Shown here piece by piece: positions 54,813 to 63,756 of a DNA stretch of 64,000 nucleotides. The notes below the pieces were generated by a model. The model made no database searches, was not told the DNA's origin, and saw nothing but the letters and a program-made list of their open reading frames with translations. Origin of the DNA: Bin87 sp965204685 (GTDB lineage Bacteria > Chloroflexota > Dehalococcoidia > Lucifugimonadales > UBA3495); assembly GCA_965204685.1 (NCBI GenBank), contig OZ242004.1, positions 186,001 to 250,000 on the forward strand, given 5' to 3'. Made by a program: the position numbers and the translations under genes. How positions within the stretch are numbered: position 1 is the first letter of the stretch; each line of letters opens with the position of its first letter.

Positions 54813-55565
54813 TCAGCCGAAGAAGCCTTGCCCCCCGTTCACATGGATGGTTTGGCCGGTGATGAATCCGCCATCCTCCGTGCAGAGGAAGGTGACCGTC
54901 GACGCGATCTCATCGGGCTTGCCCTGTCGGCCTAGGGGCACGCCGGACGAATCGGGAACCCGGCCGGCGTACCACTCGGGGTTGGCGCGGCTGGTGTCGA
55001 TGCTGCCCGGGGACACGACGTTGACTCGGATGTTGTTGCCCGCAAACTCCGAGGCGAGGCTGCGGGCCATGCCTACTATGCCCATCTTGGCTGCGGACAC
55101 GTGGGCGCGCAACGGACTGCCGCGGAACGCCCCATCTCCGGTGAGGAACACGATCCGCCCAAAACCGTTGTCCACCATCTGCTGGATGACGCCGCGCGTC
55201 GTGTAGAAGGCGCCATCCAAGACTACGCCGCGCACATGCTCCCAGTCTTCCACCGTCACTTCGGTGAAGGGCTGGTGCGGCCGGATGGCGGCGTTGTTTA
55301 CCAGGATGTCGATACGCCCGAACGTGGACATGGCGGCATCGATCATGGCGTCAACCTGGTCTTTCCGGGAAACGTCGGCGAGAACGGGCAGAGCCTTCAC
55401 GCCCAACTCCTCAACAGCGGCTGCGGTCGCCTCCACCTCGTCGCGGTTGTTGCGCGCGTTGACCACGATGTTGGCTCCCTCGGAGGCCATCATCAACGCC
55501 GTGGCCCGGCCGATGTTGCGGCCCGAGCCGGTTATCAGTGCTACCCTGCCGTCCAGCTTGCCCAT
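54813..55565 (-). CDS. SDR-family oxidoreductase lacking the catalytic Tyr
   Basis: 251 codons from ATG 55565 (GGGAGAG upstream); the frame is open 15 codons further up. Rossmann motif TGSGRNIGRA (TGxxxGxG), NAA motif LVNNAAI, and the C-terminal PGSIDTSRANPEWY and VNGGQGFFG are classical 3-oxoacyl-reductase-like. In the catalytic region FLTGDGAFRGSPLRAHVSAA and KMG, the usual Ser is absent and Tyr of YxxxK is His. Either the enzyme uses other residues or it is catalytically weak. It is the first backbone gene next to the attachment site. Confidence 0.85.
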   Translation of the reverse strand: MGKLDGRVALITGSGRNIGRATALMMASEGANIVVNARNNRDEVEATAAAVEELGVKALPVLADVSRKDQVDAMIDAAMSTFGRIDILVNNAAIRPHQPFTEVTVEDWEHVRGVVLDGAFYTTRGVIQQMVDNGFGRIVFLTGDGAFRGSPLRAHVSAAKMGIVGMARSLASEFAGNNIRVNVVSPGSIDTSRANPEWYAGRVPDSSGVPLGRQGKPDEIASTVTFLCTEDGGFITGQTIHVNGGQGFFG

Positions 55566-55670
55566 GTCAGCAACTCTCCCAGTGAAGTTTGCGTTGCGCC
55601 TTGAACCCAATGGCGGCGATTATAGCGTACCTGATAGCACATGGCCCCTGGGGACTCTATACTTTCGATC

Positions 55671-57521
55671 ATGCGTTACGCACCGACCTGGTTTGTTCTT
55701 GGCTTGATGGCGGTGATTGCCTCCGCCGGCTGCTTCTTTGGCGAAGCCGAGGAAAGGCAGGATCCGACCCCGGACTTCCAGGCTACCATCACCGCCGCCC
55801 TGGCCAGGGTCGACTCAGCCGAGCCGGAGATTGGAGGGCAAAAGACAGCCACGCCAGCCCCGGCGGCCGCTACAACGCGGGAAAGTACCCATCCAGCGCC
55901 GCCGACTAATACCGTGCCAACACCAACGGAGGCACCGTCTCCCACTGCGGCTACGCTCCCACCCGCTTACCAGTTGTCTGAGTTACAGAACTGGGACTAC
56001 GCCAAGCAGTCCGCGCCGTCGGTGGCTACGCGCATTGCGAGCCTGGCCTGGGTGGCCGATGGGCTACAGGACAAGGACGAATTCAACGCGGCTGAGCGGC
56101 TGGTTAATGTGGGGATCGAAAACTCTGAAGTGCTAGACACCGTCCTGGATGCGCAACTAAGCGGCCGGAGCCCGCAACCGCTTGACCTGCCCGCCCTGCT
56201 GTCGCTGGAACGCATGGCGCAAATCACGCCGAAACATCTTGAGCGACTACACGACGCGGACTGGTTCCGGGACGGCTGGACCGACGCTGAAGCCGCCATC
56301 GTCGCGATCCTCTTCGATCGTTCTCTATTCCTGTCTCCAGAATTCGATGCGATCGTTGCCAACCCGGGCTCGCTGAGTGTGGAAATCAGCATGACTGCCA
56401 ACCGGGCAGGGCAGACGGTGCCGATCGCTATCGCGCGATCAGGGCCGGCCCCCGATCAGTCCGCAGTGATGCCAATTGCCCAATCCGCAGTCCCAATCTT
56501 CGAGGACATGTTCGACGCCCCGTTTCCGACCCCAGCGATTGTAATTCATGTAACTGACTATGTTGTTGGGACCGCCGGTGGAACCAACGAACAGACACAT
56601 ATCACACTCCTCCCCGAAATCGACGAAAACCGTGAGCCAGATTCCGATGCGCATCTGATCTTCCATGAGATCGCCCACTACTATTTGTATGCAAATCCAA
56701 TCTGGTACTCAGAAGGAGGCGCCGATTTCGCAGCGTCGTATGCACTTCGCACCATGACTGGAACCACTATTGAGTCAAATAATTTGCCGTGCGCCACAGT
56801 CTCCAATTTGGCTGAACTGGAATCGCTTTCCCCAGAATATTCTGAGGAGACCGCCGAAGAATCTGACTTGTGGTTGTGCAATTACTACCTTGGAGAGCGT
56901 CTACTCGTCGCGTTGTATCGCTATCTGGGTGAGGAACGGTTTTTGTCCGGCTGGCGGGAGCTGTACGCACAGTTGGAGCGAGACCCCAGCTACCCGTCTC
57001 AACGGGAATTCACCGAGACCGATATCCGCGTGGAATGGCTCCGGGCCGGCGGCATGCAGATGCAACCTGACCTGGAGCACATCTGGGACCAGTGGTACCG
57101 GGGCCGGGCATCCACCGTGGTTGAAGGGGTCCCCGATCCGGACCCGGTGGATCCAACCCTACCGACAGTCAACGGGCGCATTAATCAAGCCTACGTGGCG
57201 CTCTCCCTTGACGGCTTACCTGTGGACAGTTTTTCCGCGTCTGACGTGGTCGGCTGGGCCTACCTGACCCTTAAGTACTCGCACTCGCTATCGGGGGATC
57301 CGCAGGATTTGGAACTGGAGGTTGTGGAGTACTTCCAGGACGGGTTCGTTAACGATCGAAGTCCCGTGCAAATTTCATTCGATCCCCAATTTGTGGGAGG
57401 CACTAAGTGGCTGTCGGTAGGCCCAGCCGCCCCGCTGCGTTGGGCACCGGGACGATACTGGGCTTATGTTTACGAGGCCGGCCGCAAGGTCGCTGAGGTG
57501 CAGTTCGACGTTACCCCGTAG
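55671..57521 (+). CDS. Secreted lipoprotein with a gluzincin-type peptidase motif
   Basis: 616 residues from ATG 55671. Signal MRYAPTWFVLGLMAVIASAG with Cys (lipobox ASAGC), then a Pro/Thr-rich linker (TPAPAAATTRESTHPAPPTN) and a helical domain. Near residue 335 comes LIFHEIAHYYLYANPIWYSE GG: HExxH with a downstream Glu, as in zinc metallopeptidases. C-terminal to that is a beta-rich domain of ~170 residues (VVGWAYLTLKYSHSL). Surface peptidase or peptidase-like; substrate unknown. It diverges from the SDR. Confidence 0.75.
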   Translation: MRYAPTWFVLGLMAVIASAGCFFGEAEERQDPTPDFQATITAALARVDSAEPEIGGQKTATPAPAAATTRESTHPAPPTNTVPTPTEAPSPTAATLPPAYQLSELQNWDYAKQSAPSVATRIASLAWVADGLQDKDEFNAAERLVNVGIENSEVLDTVLDAQLSGRSPQPLDLPALLSLERMAQITPKHLERLHDADWFRDGWTDAEAAIVAILFDRSLFLSPEFDAIVANPGSLSVEISMTANRAGQTVPIAIARSGPAPDQSAVMPIAQSAVPIFEDMFDAPFPTPAIVIHVTDYVVGTAGGTNEQTHITLLPEIDENREPDSDAHLIFHEIAHYYLYANPIWYSEGGADFAASYALRTMTGTTIESNNLPCATVSNLAELESLSPEYSEETAEESDLWLCNYYLGERLLVALYRYLGEERFLSGWRELYAQLERDPSYPSQREFTETDIRVEWLRAGGMQMQPDLEHIWDQWYRGRASTVVEGVPDPDPVDPTLPTVNGRINQAYVALSLDGLPVDSFSASDVVGWAYLTLKYSHSLSGDPQDLELEVVEYFQDGFVNDRSPVQISFDPQFVGGTKWLSVGPAAPLRWAPGRYWAYVYEAGRKVAEVQFDVTP

Positions 57522-57573
57522 TCCTTGCGGCGATTCCCACGCATCAACCAATCGAATAAGGAAGCAAGCCGTT

Positions 57574-58398
57574 ATGAACTACGAACGCTTGGGATCGTCG
57601 AACCTGATGGTCCCCGAGATTGGCCTGGGCACCTGGCGATACTCTGGTGGACCCGAACCATTGCGGCGCGGGGTCGAACTGGGCGCAAACCTGATCGACA
57701 CCGCCGAGATGTACCGCACCGAGGCCGCAGTGGGCGAGGCGATTAGCGGTATCCGCGATCAGGTCATCGTGGCGACCAAGGTCCTGGGCAGCCATCTGCG
57801 CTACGACGAGGTGCTGAAAGCCGCGGAGCAAAGCCGGCGCTTGCTGGCCGTGGACAAGATCGACCTGTACCAAATCCATTGGCCTAACCCCAGAGTGCCC
57901 ATTGCCGAAACGATGCGCGCCATGGACCGGCTGGTATCCGATGGCGCGGTAGCGCACGTTGGCGTCAGCAACTTTTCCGTAGACGAGATGCGGGAAGCCC
58001 AGGCGGCCATGCCCAACGTGCCCATCGTCTCCAACCAGATCCTGTACAACCTGCGTCGACGCAGCGCGGAGCGCGATGTCATCCCCTACTGTCGACGCAA
58101 CGACATCACGGTGATCGCGTATTCGCCGCTCCACGAGGGGGCGCTGGTGGGCAACCGGGGCGGCCGCTTGCGCCGGGCGCTGGGCAGAAACCGTGACAAC
58201 GACGTGCTGGAAGAAGTTGCCGGCAATGTCGGGAAAACGGCGGCCCAGGTCGCGCTGAATTGGGTCGCCGACCAGGAGGGGATCATCGCCATCCCCAAAT
58301 CCAACAGCGTGGATCGGACTGAGGCCAACTGCGCGGCCTCGGGCTGGAGCCTGACCGCCGACCAGCGTCGGGCGCTAGAACGGGTATTCCCTATCTAG
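57574..58398 (+). CDS. Aldo/keto reductase
   Basis: 274 residues, ATG 57574 (AAGGAAG upstream). (beta/alpha)8 barrel with GLGTWRY at strand 1, LIDTAEMY (catalytic Asp and Tyr), VIVATKVLG (catalytic Lys), YQIHWPNPRVPIAETMRAMD (His), GVSNFS, YSPLHEGALVG and IPKSNSVDRTEANC for NADP binding. All four catalytic residues are present. Physiological substrate unknown. It lies 52 bp after the peptidase gene. Confidence 0.9.
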   Translation: MNYERLGSSNLMVPEIGLGTWRYSGGPEPLRRGVELGANLIDTAEMYRTEAAVGEAISGIRDQVIVATKVLGSHLRYDEVLKAAEQSRRLLAVDKIDLYQIHWPNPRVPIAETMRAMDRLVSDGAVAHVGVSNFSVDEMREAQAAMPNVPIVSNQILYNLRRRSAERDVIPYCRRNDITVIAYSPLHEGALVGNRGGRLRRALGRNRDNDVLEEVAGNVGKTAAQVALNWVADQEGIIAIPKSNSVDRTEANCAASGWSLTADQRRALERVFPI

Positions 58399-58516
58399 CG
58401 CGGAGCCGGTAACCCGGTGGATACACCGGTACCCGGGCCATGAGTCGGGCCCCGGTATGGTACGCTTTGCAGCGTGATACCAACCATCATCCCTGCCTGA
58501 CCGGAGGTGTATTCAA

Positions 58517-59404
58517 ATGTCTCTGCGTTCCGACCTGAAAAACCGCTTGACCGCCGGGGAAACGATACTCGCGCCCGGCGCTTATGACCCGATGTCCGCG
58601 CGCGTGGTGCAGTCCCTGGGGTTCGATACCGTGTATGTGGGCGGTTACATGAGCGGGGCCCACCTGGCGGTCACCGAGCCGCTGATGACGCTGACCGAGC
58701 AGGTCGACGTCGCCCAGCGGGTCGCTAAATCAGTGCCGCTGCCCGTGATCTGCGACGCCGGTGCCGGCTACGGCGATCCGGTTCACACCATGCATACGGT
58801 GCGCACCTTTGAGCGGGCCGGCATCTCCGGCATCCACATCGAAGACCAGGTGTTCCCTAAGCGGGCGTCGTACCACGCCGGCCTGGAGCACGTGATCCCC
58901 ATCGACGAGTTCCTGGAAAAGATGCGCTACGCCCTGGAAGCGCGCAGCGACCCCGATTTCCTGATCATCGGCCGCACTGACTCCTTCACCGCCGTTGAGG
59001 GCGACATGGAGGATGCCATCCGAAGAGGCAACGCCCTGCGTGACCTGGGAGTGGACGTGGTCATGCCCCGGGGCGTGCGGCAGCGGGAAGACCTGGCGAC
59101 CTTCCGCGCCGGCGTCCCCGACGTGCCGTTGCTGGTCATCGCCGGCACCGACGACATCACGGTGCAGGAATATGAGGAGTTAGGGTACAAAGTCATCATC
59201 TATGCCACCACGCCGGCCATCGCGGCGGTGCAGGGCATTCAGCAGGCGTACACCAGCCTGCGGGACACCGGCCACATCGGCATCGGAGCCGCGGAGGTTG
59301 CCCAGCGCCGGGCCGAGGTGGAGGCGCTGATCAGCCTGCCCGAGTACCAGGCGGTGGAAGCAGCCACCACCGAGCGGGAATTCCAGGACCGCGTTGGGCA
59401 TTAG
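58517..59404 (+). CDS. Isocitrate lyase/PEP mutase family enzyme
   Basis: 295 residues, ATG 58517 with CCGGAGGTG upstream. The barrel core shows ILAPGAYDPMSARVVQSLGF, YVGGYMSGAHLAV, VICDAGAGYGDPVHTMHTVR (metal-binding Asp, GYG), ISGIHIEDQVFPKRASYHAG and IIGRTDSFTAVEGDMEDAIR. The catalytic Cys of lyases (KRCGH) is replaced by Ala-Ser, which fits oxaloacetate-decarboxylase or other C-C/C-P members rather than methylisocitrate lyase. It sits among other acid-metabolism genes. Confidence 0.88.
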   Translation: MSLRSDLKNRLTAGETILAPGAYDPMSARVVQSLGFDTVYVGGYMSGAHLAVTEPLMTLTEQVDVAQRVAKSVPLPVICDAGAGYGDPVHTMHTVRTFERAGISGIHIEDQVFPKRASYHAGLEHVIPIDEFLEKMRYALEARSDPDFLIIGRTDSFTAVEGDMEDAIRRGNALRDLGVDVVMPRGVRQREDLATFRAGVPDVPLLVIAGTDDITVQEYEELGYKVIIYATTPAIAAVQGIQQAYTSLRDTGHIGIGAAEVAQRRAEVEALISLPEYQAVEAATTEREFQDRVGH

Positions 59405-59490
59405 GCTCAATTGATCCTAATCAGCGCGGTTGCGCCCAACCAACGATGGTTGGACGCGACCGCGCATCGGAACACCGGAGAGGATGCGTT

Positions 59491-59775
59491 ATGGCGATCC
59501 CACCTCATGATCGCAAGTCTATTGCTCCAGAAGCCCACGCCATTTATGACGCTGAGTTGCGTCATAAGGTTGAACCACGCGAGAACGGGAAGTTCCTGTC
59601 GCTTGACGTGGATACGGGTGACTACGAGATCCATTCCAGCAACGTCATCGCATCAAACCGATTGCACGACCGTCGCCCAGGCGCGAGGGTGTTCACGTTC
59701 AAAATCGGGCATCCTACCATGGGACGCTTCGGTGGGCCCCGCCTGCCCAGGGGAGCAAAATCGGAAGGGGAATGA
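59491..59775 (+). CDS. Small protein coupled to a retropepsin-like protease
   Basis: 94 residues from ATG 59491 (MAIPPHDRKSIAPEAHAIYD). It has an acidic-basic pattern, with NGKFLSLDVDTGDYEIHSSN near the middle. The stop overlaps the start of the aspartyl-protease-like gene (ATGA). Short proteins in this position often pair with single-domain clan AA proteases in Chloroflexota and Cyanobacteria; function unknown. Confidence 0.65.
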   Translation: MAIPPHDRKSIAPEAHAIYDAELRHKVEPRENGKFLSLDVDTGDYEIHSSNVIASNRLHDRRPGARVFTFKIGHPTMGRFGGPRLPRGAKSEGE

Positions 59776-60149
59776 TTACCGGACGCGTTGGCCAGAATCG
59801 GAACGCCATCATCCCGATAGACATCCTGGATAGCAGGGGTCGTCCGCAGCGGGTGAACGCAATCATTGACACTGGGTTTGATTTGGAGTTGGCGTTGCCC
59901 AGGGCAGCCATTCGCAGCTTGGGGTTAACCTGGCGAGACGAAATCGAAATGACGCTTGCCGATGGACAAACCGCCAGGTTTCAGCTCTGTAGCGCAACCA
60001 TCATCTGGCACGAACGGCGGCGAGAAATCCGGGTACTGGAAACGTTGGACGAGGCGATTATAGGTGCCGACCTGCTCTGGGGCAGCACTCTGACTATGCA
60101 GATGCGCGAGGGCGGCGACGTTATCATCGAAGAACTGCCCGATTTCTGA
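59772..60149 (+). CDS. Clan AA retropepsin-like aspartyl protease
   Basis: 125 residues. RVNAIIDTGFDLELALPRAA contains the catalytic DTG of retroviral-type proteases, followed by LADGQTARFQLCSATIIWHE and the second-strand LETLDEAIIGADLLWGSTL (flap and dimer region). One DTG per chain means it must dimerise. It is coupled to the preceding small gene. Confidence 0.75.
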   Translation: MITGRVGQNRNAIIPIDILDSRGRPQRVNAIIDTGFDLELALPRAAIRSLGLTWRDEIEMTLADGQTARFQLCSATIIWHERRREIRVLETLDEAIIGADLLWGSTLTMQMREGGDVIIEELPDF

Positions 60150-60155
60150 AGCAAG

Positions 60156-61691
60156 TTATGTCTCCGGGAAATCGCTTTCGCGCCATACCACACGGCCTGC
60201 CACTATGGTGGCCACGGCGCTCACTGTGGGCAGCGAGTTGGGCGGAACCGCCAATGGGTCAGGTTCCACCACGGCCAGGTCCGCCGGCATTCCCCGCGCG
60301 ATGTGCCGTCGGCCGGAGTGCAGCGCCAGGGCTTCGGCCGCCGACGGCACTGCCATCCCTCCAATATGAGCCCCTCCGGCCGATCGGCGGGACACTGCGG
60401 CTGCCATCGACGCCCACGGGTTCGGCTCGATAACCGGCGCGTCGGAGCCCAGGGCGGTGGGAACTCCCCGAGCGACCAACGCTCCCACCGGGTAGAGGTG
60501 CGGTAACAAGTCGGTTGCCACGGTACTGAGGTACCGCTCCCCGTCGTAGTGCAAAAACCCCGGATTGGGCACTGCCATAGCGTCGCTTTGAGCTACCAGC
60601 TCGAGAACGTCCGGCGGACACTCGGCGCAGTGCTCGATGCGGTCGAGGATGCGGTTGCCGCCGTCAGCAATGAGCGGAGGCGCGTCGCTGATTGCCAGGG
60701 CGGATGCCACGACGGCGTCGCGCTCCACCGCGTGGATGGCCACAGGAAAGCCAAGTTCGTGGGCGTACGCGACCATCTCCGCCAACTGAGCCGGGTCGGG
60801 ACGCAGTTGCCCGGTCGACGCGGTGAGCATGATCTTGGCATTGCCTAAGACCAGCGCACCCCCGTTTCTGGTGGCCCCGTATCCCAGGCCAGCCGCCTGG
60901 ATTTCCTCCAACCGGTCGAAGCCGGCCATCATCGTCACCCGCAGGGGCAGTGTGCCATCGGCCGTCGTCTCCTCGAAGTACCGCCAACGTTCCAGGCCGT
61001 TGCTCGGCCCAGCGTCTGTGACGGAGGTAATGCCGTAGGCCAGCAACTTGTTGCCCAAATCACGAACAGCTTGCTGCATTTTCCCCGGTGACGGATCCTC
61101 GGATCCTAGGGCGCGGTCCCGCAGCCAATCGTCCATCTCCAGCAGCAGGCCGGTCGGCTCGCTGTCGTCATCCCTCGCGATCACCCCACCCGGCGGGTCC
61201 GGTGTCAGGCGGTCAATGCCGACGAAAGACAGCGCGCGGCTGTTGAGCGCGCACGCGTGTCCGGAGCGGTGGTCCACCCGTACGGGTCGGTCCGTGGCAA
61301 CGCGGTCCAGGTCGTGGCGGTTCAGATGCCGGCCCAAGCCGAGGGGAGAGTCGTCGTACCCGTGGCCTCGTATCCAACCGTCTCTGGAGGCAGCGGAGTT
61401 GCGCAGCGCGTGGACTAATGCGGCGACATCGCGTGTCACAGCCGGCCGGCAGTCCACCCGCAGGCTGATGGCGGCGGTTGCCAACAGGTGGCAGTGTGCA
61501 TCGACGATGCCCGGGATCACGGTGCGGCCGCCGCAGTTCAGAACGGTCGACTTCGCCGTCGCCAACCGGCGGATTTCACGGTCGTCCCCGGTCGCGACTA
61601 CCTGACCGCCGGCTATCGCCAGCGCCGTAGGGTTGCCCACTCCGACAGGAAATTTCCCGTTGAGCAAAACGATTTCAGCGGAAGGCGTCAT
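60156..61691 (-). CDS. Amidohydrolase, YtcJ-like (Amidohydro_3)
   Basis: 511 residues, minus strand, converging with the protease gene. N-terminal beta-sandwich strand, then the metal site IPGIVDAHCHLLA (HxH), VDHRSGHACALNSRAL, the carboxylated-Lys region with VLGNAKIMLTASTG, VAIHAVERDA, RIEHCAE and the catalytic ALGSDAPVIEPNPW (Asp). It ends in a second sandwich part with GMPADLAVVEPDPL. YtcJ-type enzymes hydrolyse exocyclic amide or ester bonds; substrate unknown. Confidence 0.88.
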   Translation of the reverse strand: MTPSAEIVLLNGKFPVGVGNPTALAIAGGQVVATGDDREIRRLATAKSTVLNCGGRTVIPGIVDAHCHLLATAAISLRVDCRPAVTRDVAALVHALRNSAASRDGWIRGHGYDDSPLGLGRHLNRHDLDRVATDRPVRVDHRSGHACALNSRALSFVGIDRLTPDPPGGVIARDDDSEPTGLLLEMDDWLRDRALGSEDPSPGKMQQAVRDLGNKLLAYGITSVTDAGPSNGLERWRYFEETTADGTLPLRVTMMAGFDRLEEIQAAGLGYGATRNGGALVLGNAKIMLTASTGQLRPDPAQLAEMVAYAHELGFPVAIHAVERDAVVASALAISDAPPLIADGGNRILDRIEHCAECPPDVLELVAQSDAMAVPNPGFLHYDGERYLSTVATDLLPHLYPVGALVARGVPTALGSDAPVIEPNPWASMAAAVSRRSAGGAHIGGMAVPSAAEALALHSGRRHIARGMPADLAVVEPDPLAVPPNSLPTVSAVATIVAGRVVWRESDFPET

Positions 61692-61799
61692 CTGATCGTA
61701 TCTGGGCAGTGGATCCGCCGAGTCGCACGCAGCGCGGTGCTATAATCGCGCCGACCAAGCAATGCAGCAGCGAGTGGCGACTTCTGGCGGAGGGACATT

Positions 61800-62603
61800 A
61801 TGCCGGAACTGGAAATCATCATGGGCGGATACTCCATCAACACCGACCAAACGCGGTTGGGTCTGTGCACCGTCACCCTGATCCGCGGTGAGGTGCTTTC
61901 CATCGTGGACGTGGCGCATTTTGGCCGCCGCAACATGCTGGTGGATGAACTGGCCGCTCACGGCATTTCCACCGACGACATCGGGCGGGTGATTTTGACC
62001 CACGCTCATTGGGACCACTCCCAGAATACCGATCTGTTCCCCAACGCGGAAATCGTTATCCATGCCGACGAACTGGAGTACAGCCGCAACCCCCGGGTCG
62101 GCGACCTCGCCACCGCAAGGTACTTCGCGGACACCCTGCTGCAGCAGAAGGTCAACGCGGTCAGCGGCGAGACCGAGCTGGAACCCGGCGTGCGGATCAT
62201 CGAGACCCCGGGACACACGCGCGGGCACATCAGCGTCGTGGTTGAAACCGAGGCCGGCGCGGTGTGCATCGGCGGCGACGCCATGTCGGACGCCGGCGCC
62301 ATCGGTCGGGGCACCCCGGCCATCATCTTCTGGAGCGAGGCCGACGCCCGGGCCAGCATCCGGAAAATCGTCGCGGCGGCCAACACCATCTATCCCGGCC
62401 ACGACCGTCCCTTCCGGGTGGAGTCCAACGGCGACATCACCTACCTCGCCGACTCGCCCACCCTGGAGGTCAGCGGCGTGCTGCACTACGCCAGCGGAGC
62501 GGTCACCGTCAAACTCGGGCGGGCCGATCACCCCGGCACCACCGTGATGCCCAGCGCCATCGACTACCAGGGCGGGGGACAGAGTCACCCCGGTCACTGC
62601 TAA
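61800..62603 (+). CDS. Metallo-beta-lactamase-fold hydrolase
   Basis: 267 residues, ATG 61800 (GGCGGAGGGAC upstream). The MBL motifs are HAHWDHSQN (HxHxDH), IETPGHTRGHISVVVETEAG (second His), CIGGDAMSDAG (Asp) and IYPGHDRPF (third His). It fits the quorum-quenching lactonase/glyoxalase-like subgroup that hydrolyses small esters or thioesters. It diverges from the amidohydrolase and precedes a HAD gene by 61 bp. Confidence 0.9.
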   Translation: MPELEIIMGGYSINTDQTRLGLCTVTLIRGEVLSIVDVAHFGRRNMLVDELAAHGISTDDIGRVILTHAHWDHSQNTDLFPNAEIVIHADELEYSRNPRVGDLATARYFADTLLQQKVNAVSGETELEPGVRIIETPGHTRGHISVVVETEAGAVCIGGDAMSDAGAIGRGTPAIIFWSEADARASIRKIVAAANTIYPGHDRPFRVESNGDITYLADSPTLEVSGVLHYASGAVTVKLGRADHPGTTVMPSAIDYQGGGQSHPGHC

Positions 62604-62664
62604 ACGCGCAACCGGGATTCGCGCTCGTATCCGGCATATTCTGCCCGGAGCGCGGGAGGCGGCG

Positions 62665-63576
62665 ATGCAGGCGGTCATTTTCGACTGGGATCTGACCCTG
62701 TGGAACAGCTGGGGCATCCATCTGGGTCTGATGGAGAGCACCGCAACCGAGCTGGGCATGGTTCCGCCCACCGCCGATGCAGTCGCCGCCGAGTTCCACC
62801 GTCCCTTCCACCAGCACCTACTATGGTTCTTCGGCAGCCATCCCGACGCCCAGGACGAACTCGATGGCATCCTTCCCGTTTACCTGAGCCATTACCACGC
62901 CATTGACGGGCATCGCCGTTACCTGTATCCGGGCGTTGCCACGCTGTTGAACGCGTTCCGGCGGCACGGGATCCGGGTGGGCATACTGTCGGACAAGATC
63001 CCGTACTTCGGCGAAATCGAACTGCGCGAGTCCGGGTTGGCCCCGCTGGTCGAGTACGCGAATTTCAAGACCGACGCGCGGCCCTACAAGCCGGCGCCCG
63101 ATGGCCTGCTTGATGTTCTGGAGACGATGGCCGTCGATCCGGCCGACGCCATGTACGTGGGTGACGGGCCGCAGGACATCGCCTGCGCCCGCAGCGTCGG
63201 CGCAACGTCAGTGGCTGCCCTGTGGGCCACCATCGACCAGGAAGCCATCCTGGCCGAGCAGCCCACCCACCGGGTTTACCGTCCCCACCAGGTGATGGCC
63301 GTGGTCGCCGCAGCCAACGGCTACGGAGGTTCCGATCCCTGGCGGCGGCATCTTCCGTGGCCCTGGCGCCCGGACGCGGACAACCCCGAAGACGATCAGG
63401 ATACCGGGAATGCCAACCTCGCCGACGCCGGCAGCGACTTGGGTCAATCGCCATTGCTGTCCTGGCCGCTGGCGGACCGCTGGCGCGGCCGCACCCGGGA
63501 CCTGGCGCTGCCGCCGCGGGACGCCAATCCCATCGCGCCGCTCAGATTGCAAACCCGCACGGACGATGGCGGTTGA
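62665..63576 (+). CDS. HAD-superfamily phosphatase with C-terminal extension
   Basis: 303 residues. Motif I FDWDLTLWNSWGIH (DxDxT), cap domain, motif II VGILSDKIPYFGEIELRESG, motif III ARPYKPAPDGLLDV (Lys), motif IV VDPADAMYVGDGPQDIACAR (GDxxxD). The fold ends near residue 225; the last ~75 residues (PWRRHLPWPWRPDADNPEDD, then PLADRWRGRTRDLALPP) are an extension of unknown use, possibly specific to this lineage. Confidence 0.85.
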   Translation: MQAVIFDWDLTLWNSWGIHLGLMESTATELGMVPPTADAVAAEFHRPFHQHLLWFFGSHPDAQDELDGILPVYLSHYHAIDGHRRYLYPGVATLLNAFRRHGIRVGILSDKIPYFGEIELRESGLAPLVEYANFKTDARPYKPAPDGLLDVLETMAVDPADAMYVGDGPQDIACARSVGATSVAALWATIDQEAILAEQPTHRVYRPHQVMAVVAAANGYGGSDPWRRHLPWPWRPDADNPEDDQDTGNANLADAGSDLGQSPLLSWPLADRWRGRTRDLALPPRDANPIAPLRLQTRTDDGG

Positions 63577-63756
63577 CGGCCCAGGGACACGCCGGTGTCC
63601 GTTTCGTCTGGAGCAGCCGGCGTTATCAGGCGCGTTGCCAGCGGTTATGTTGCTTGTATAATGGCCGCACCCGTCGCGCCACCGACGACGGCATTGCTCG
63701 ACAACGGCATGGTTGCCGGTCAGTGGCGGCGACACCAGAAATGGGAGCCCACCCCA

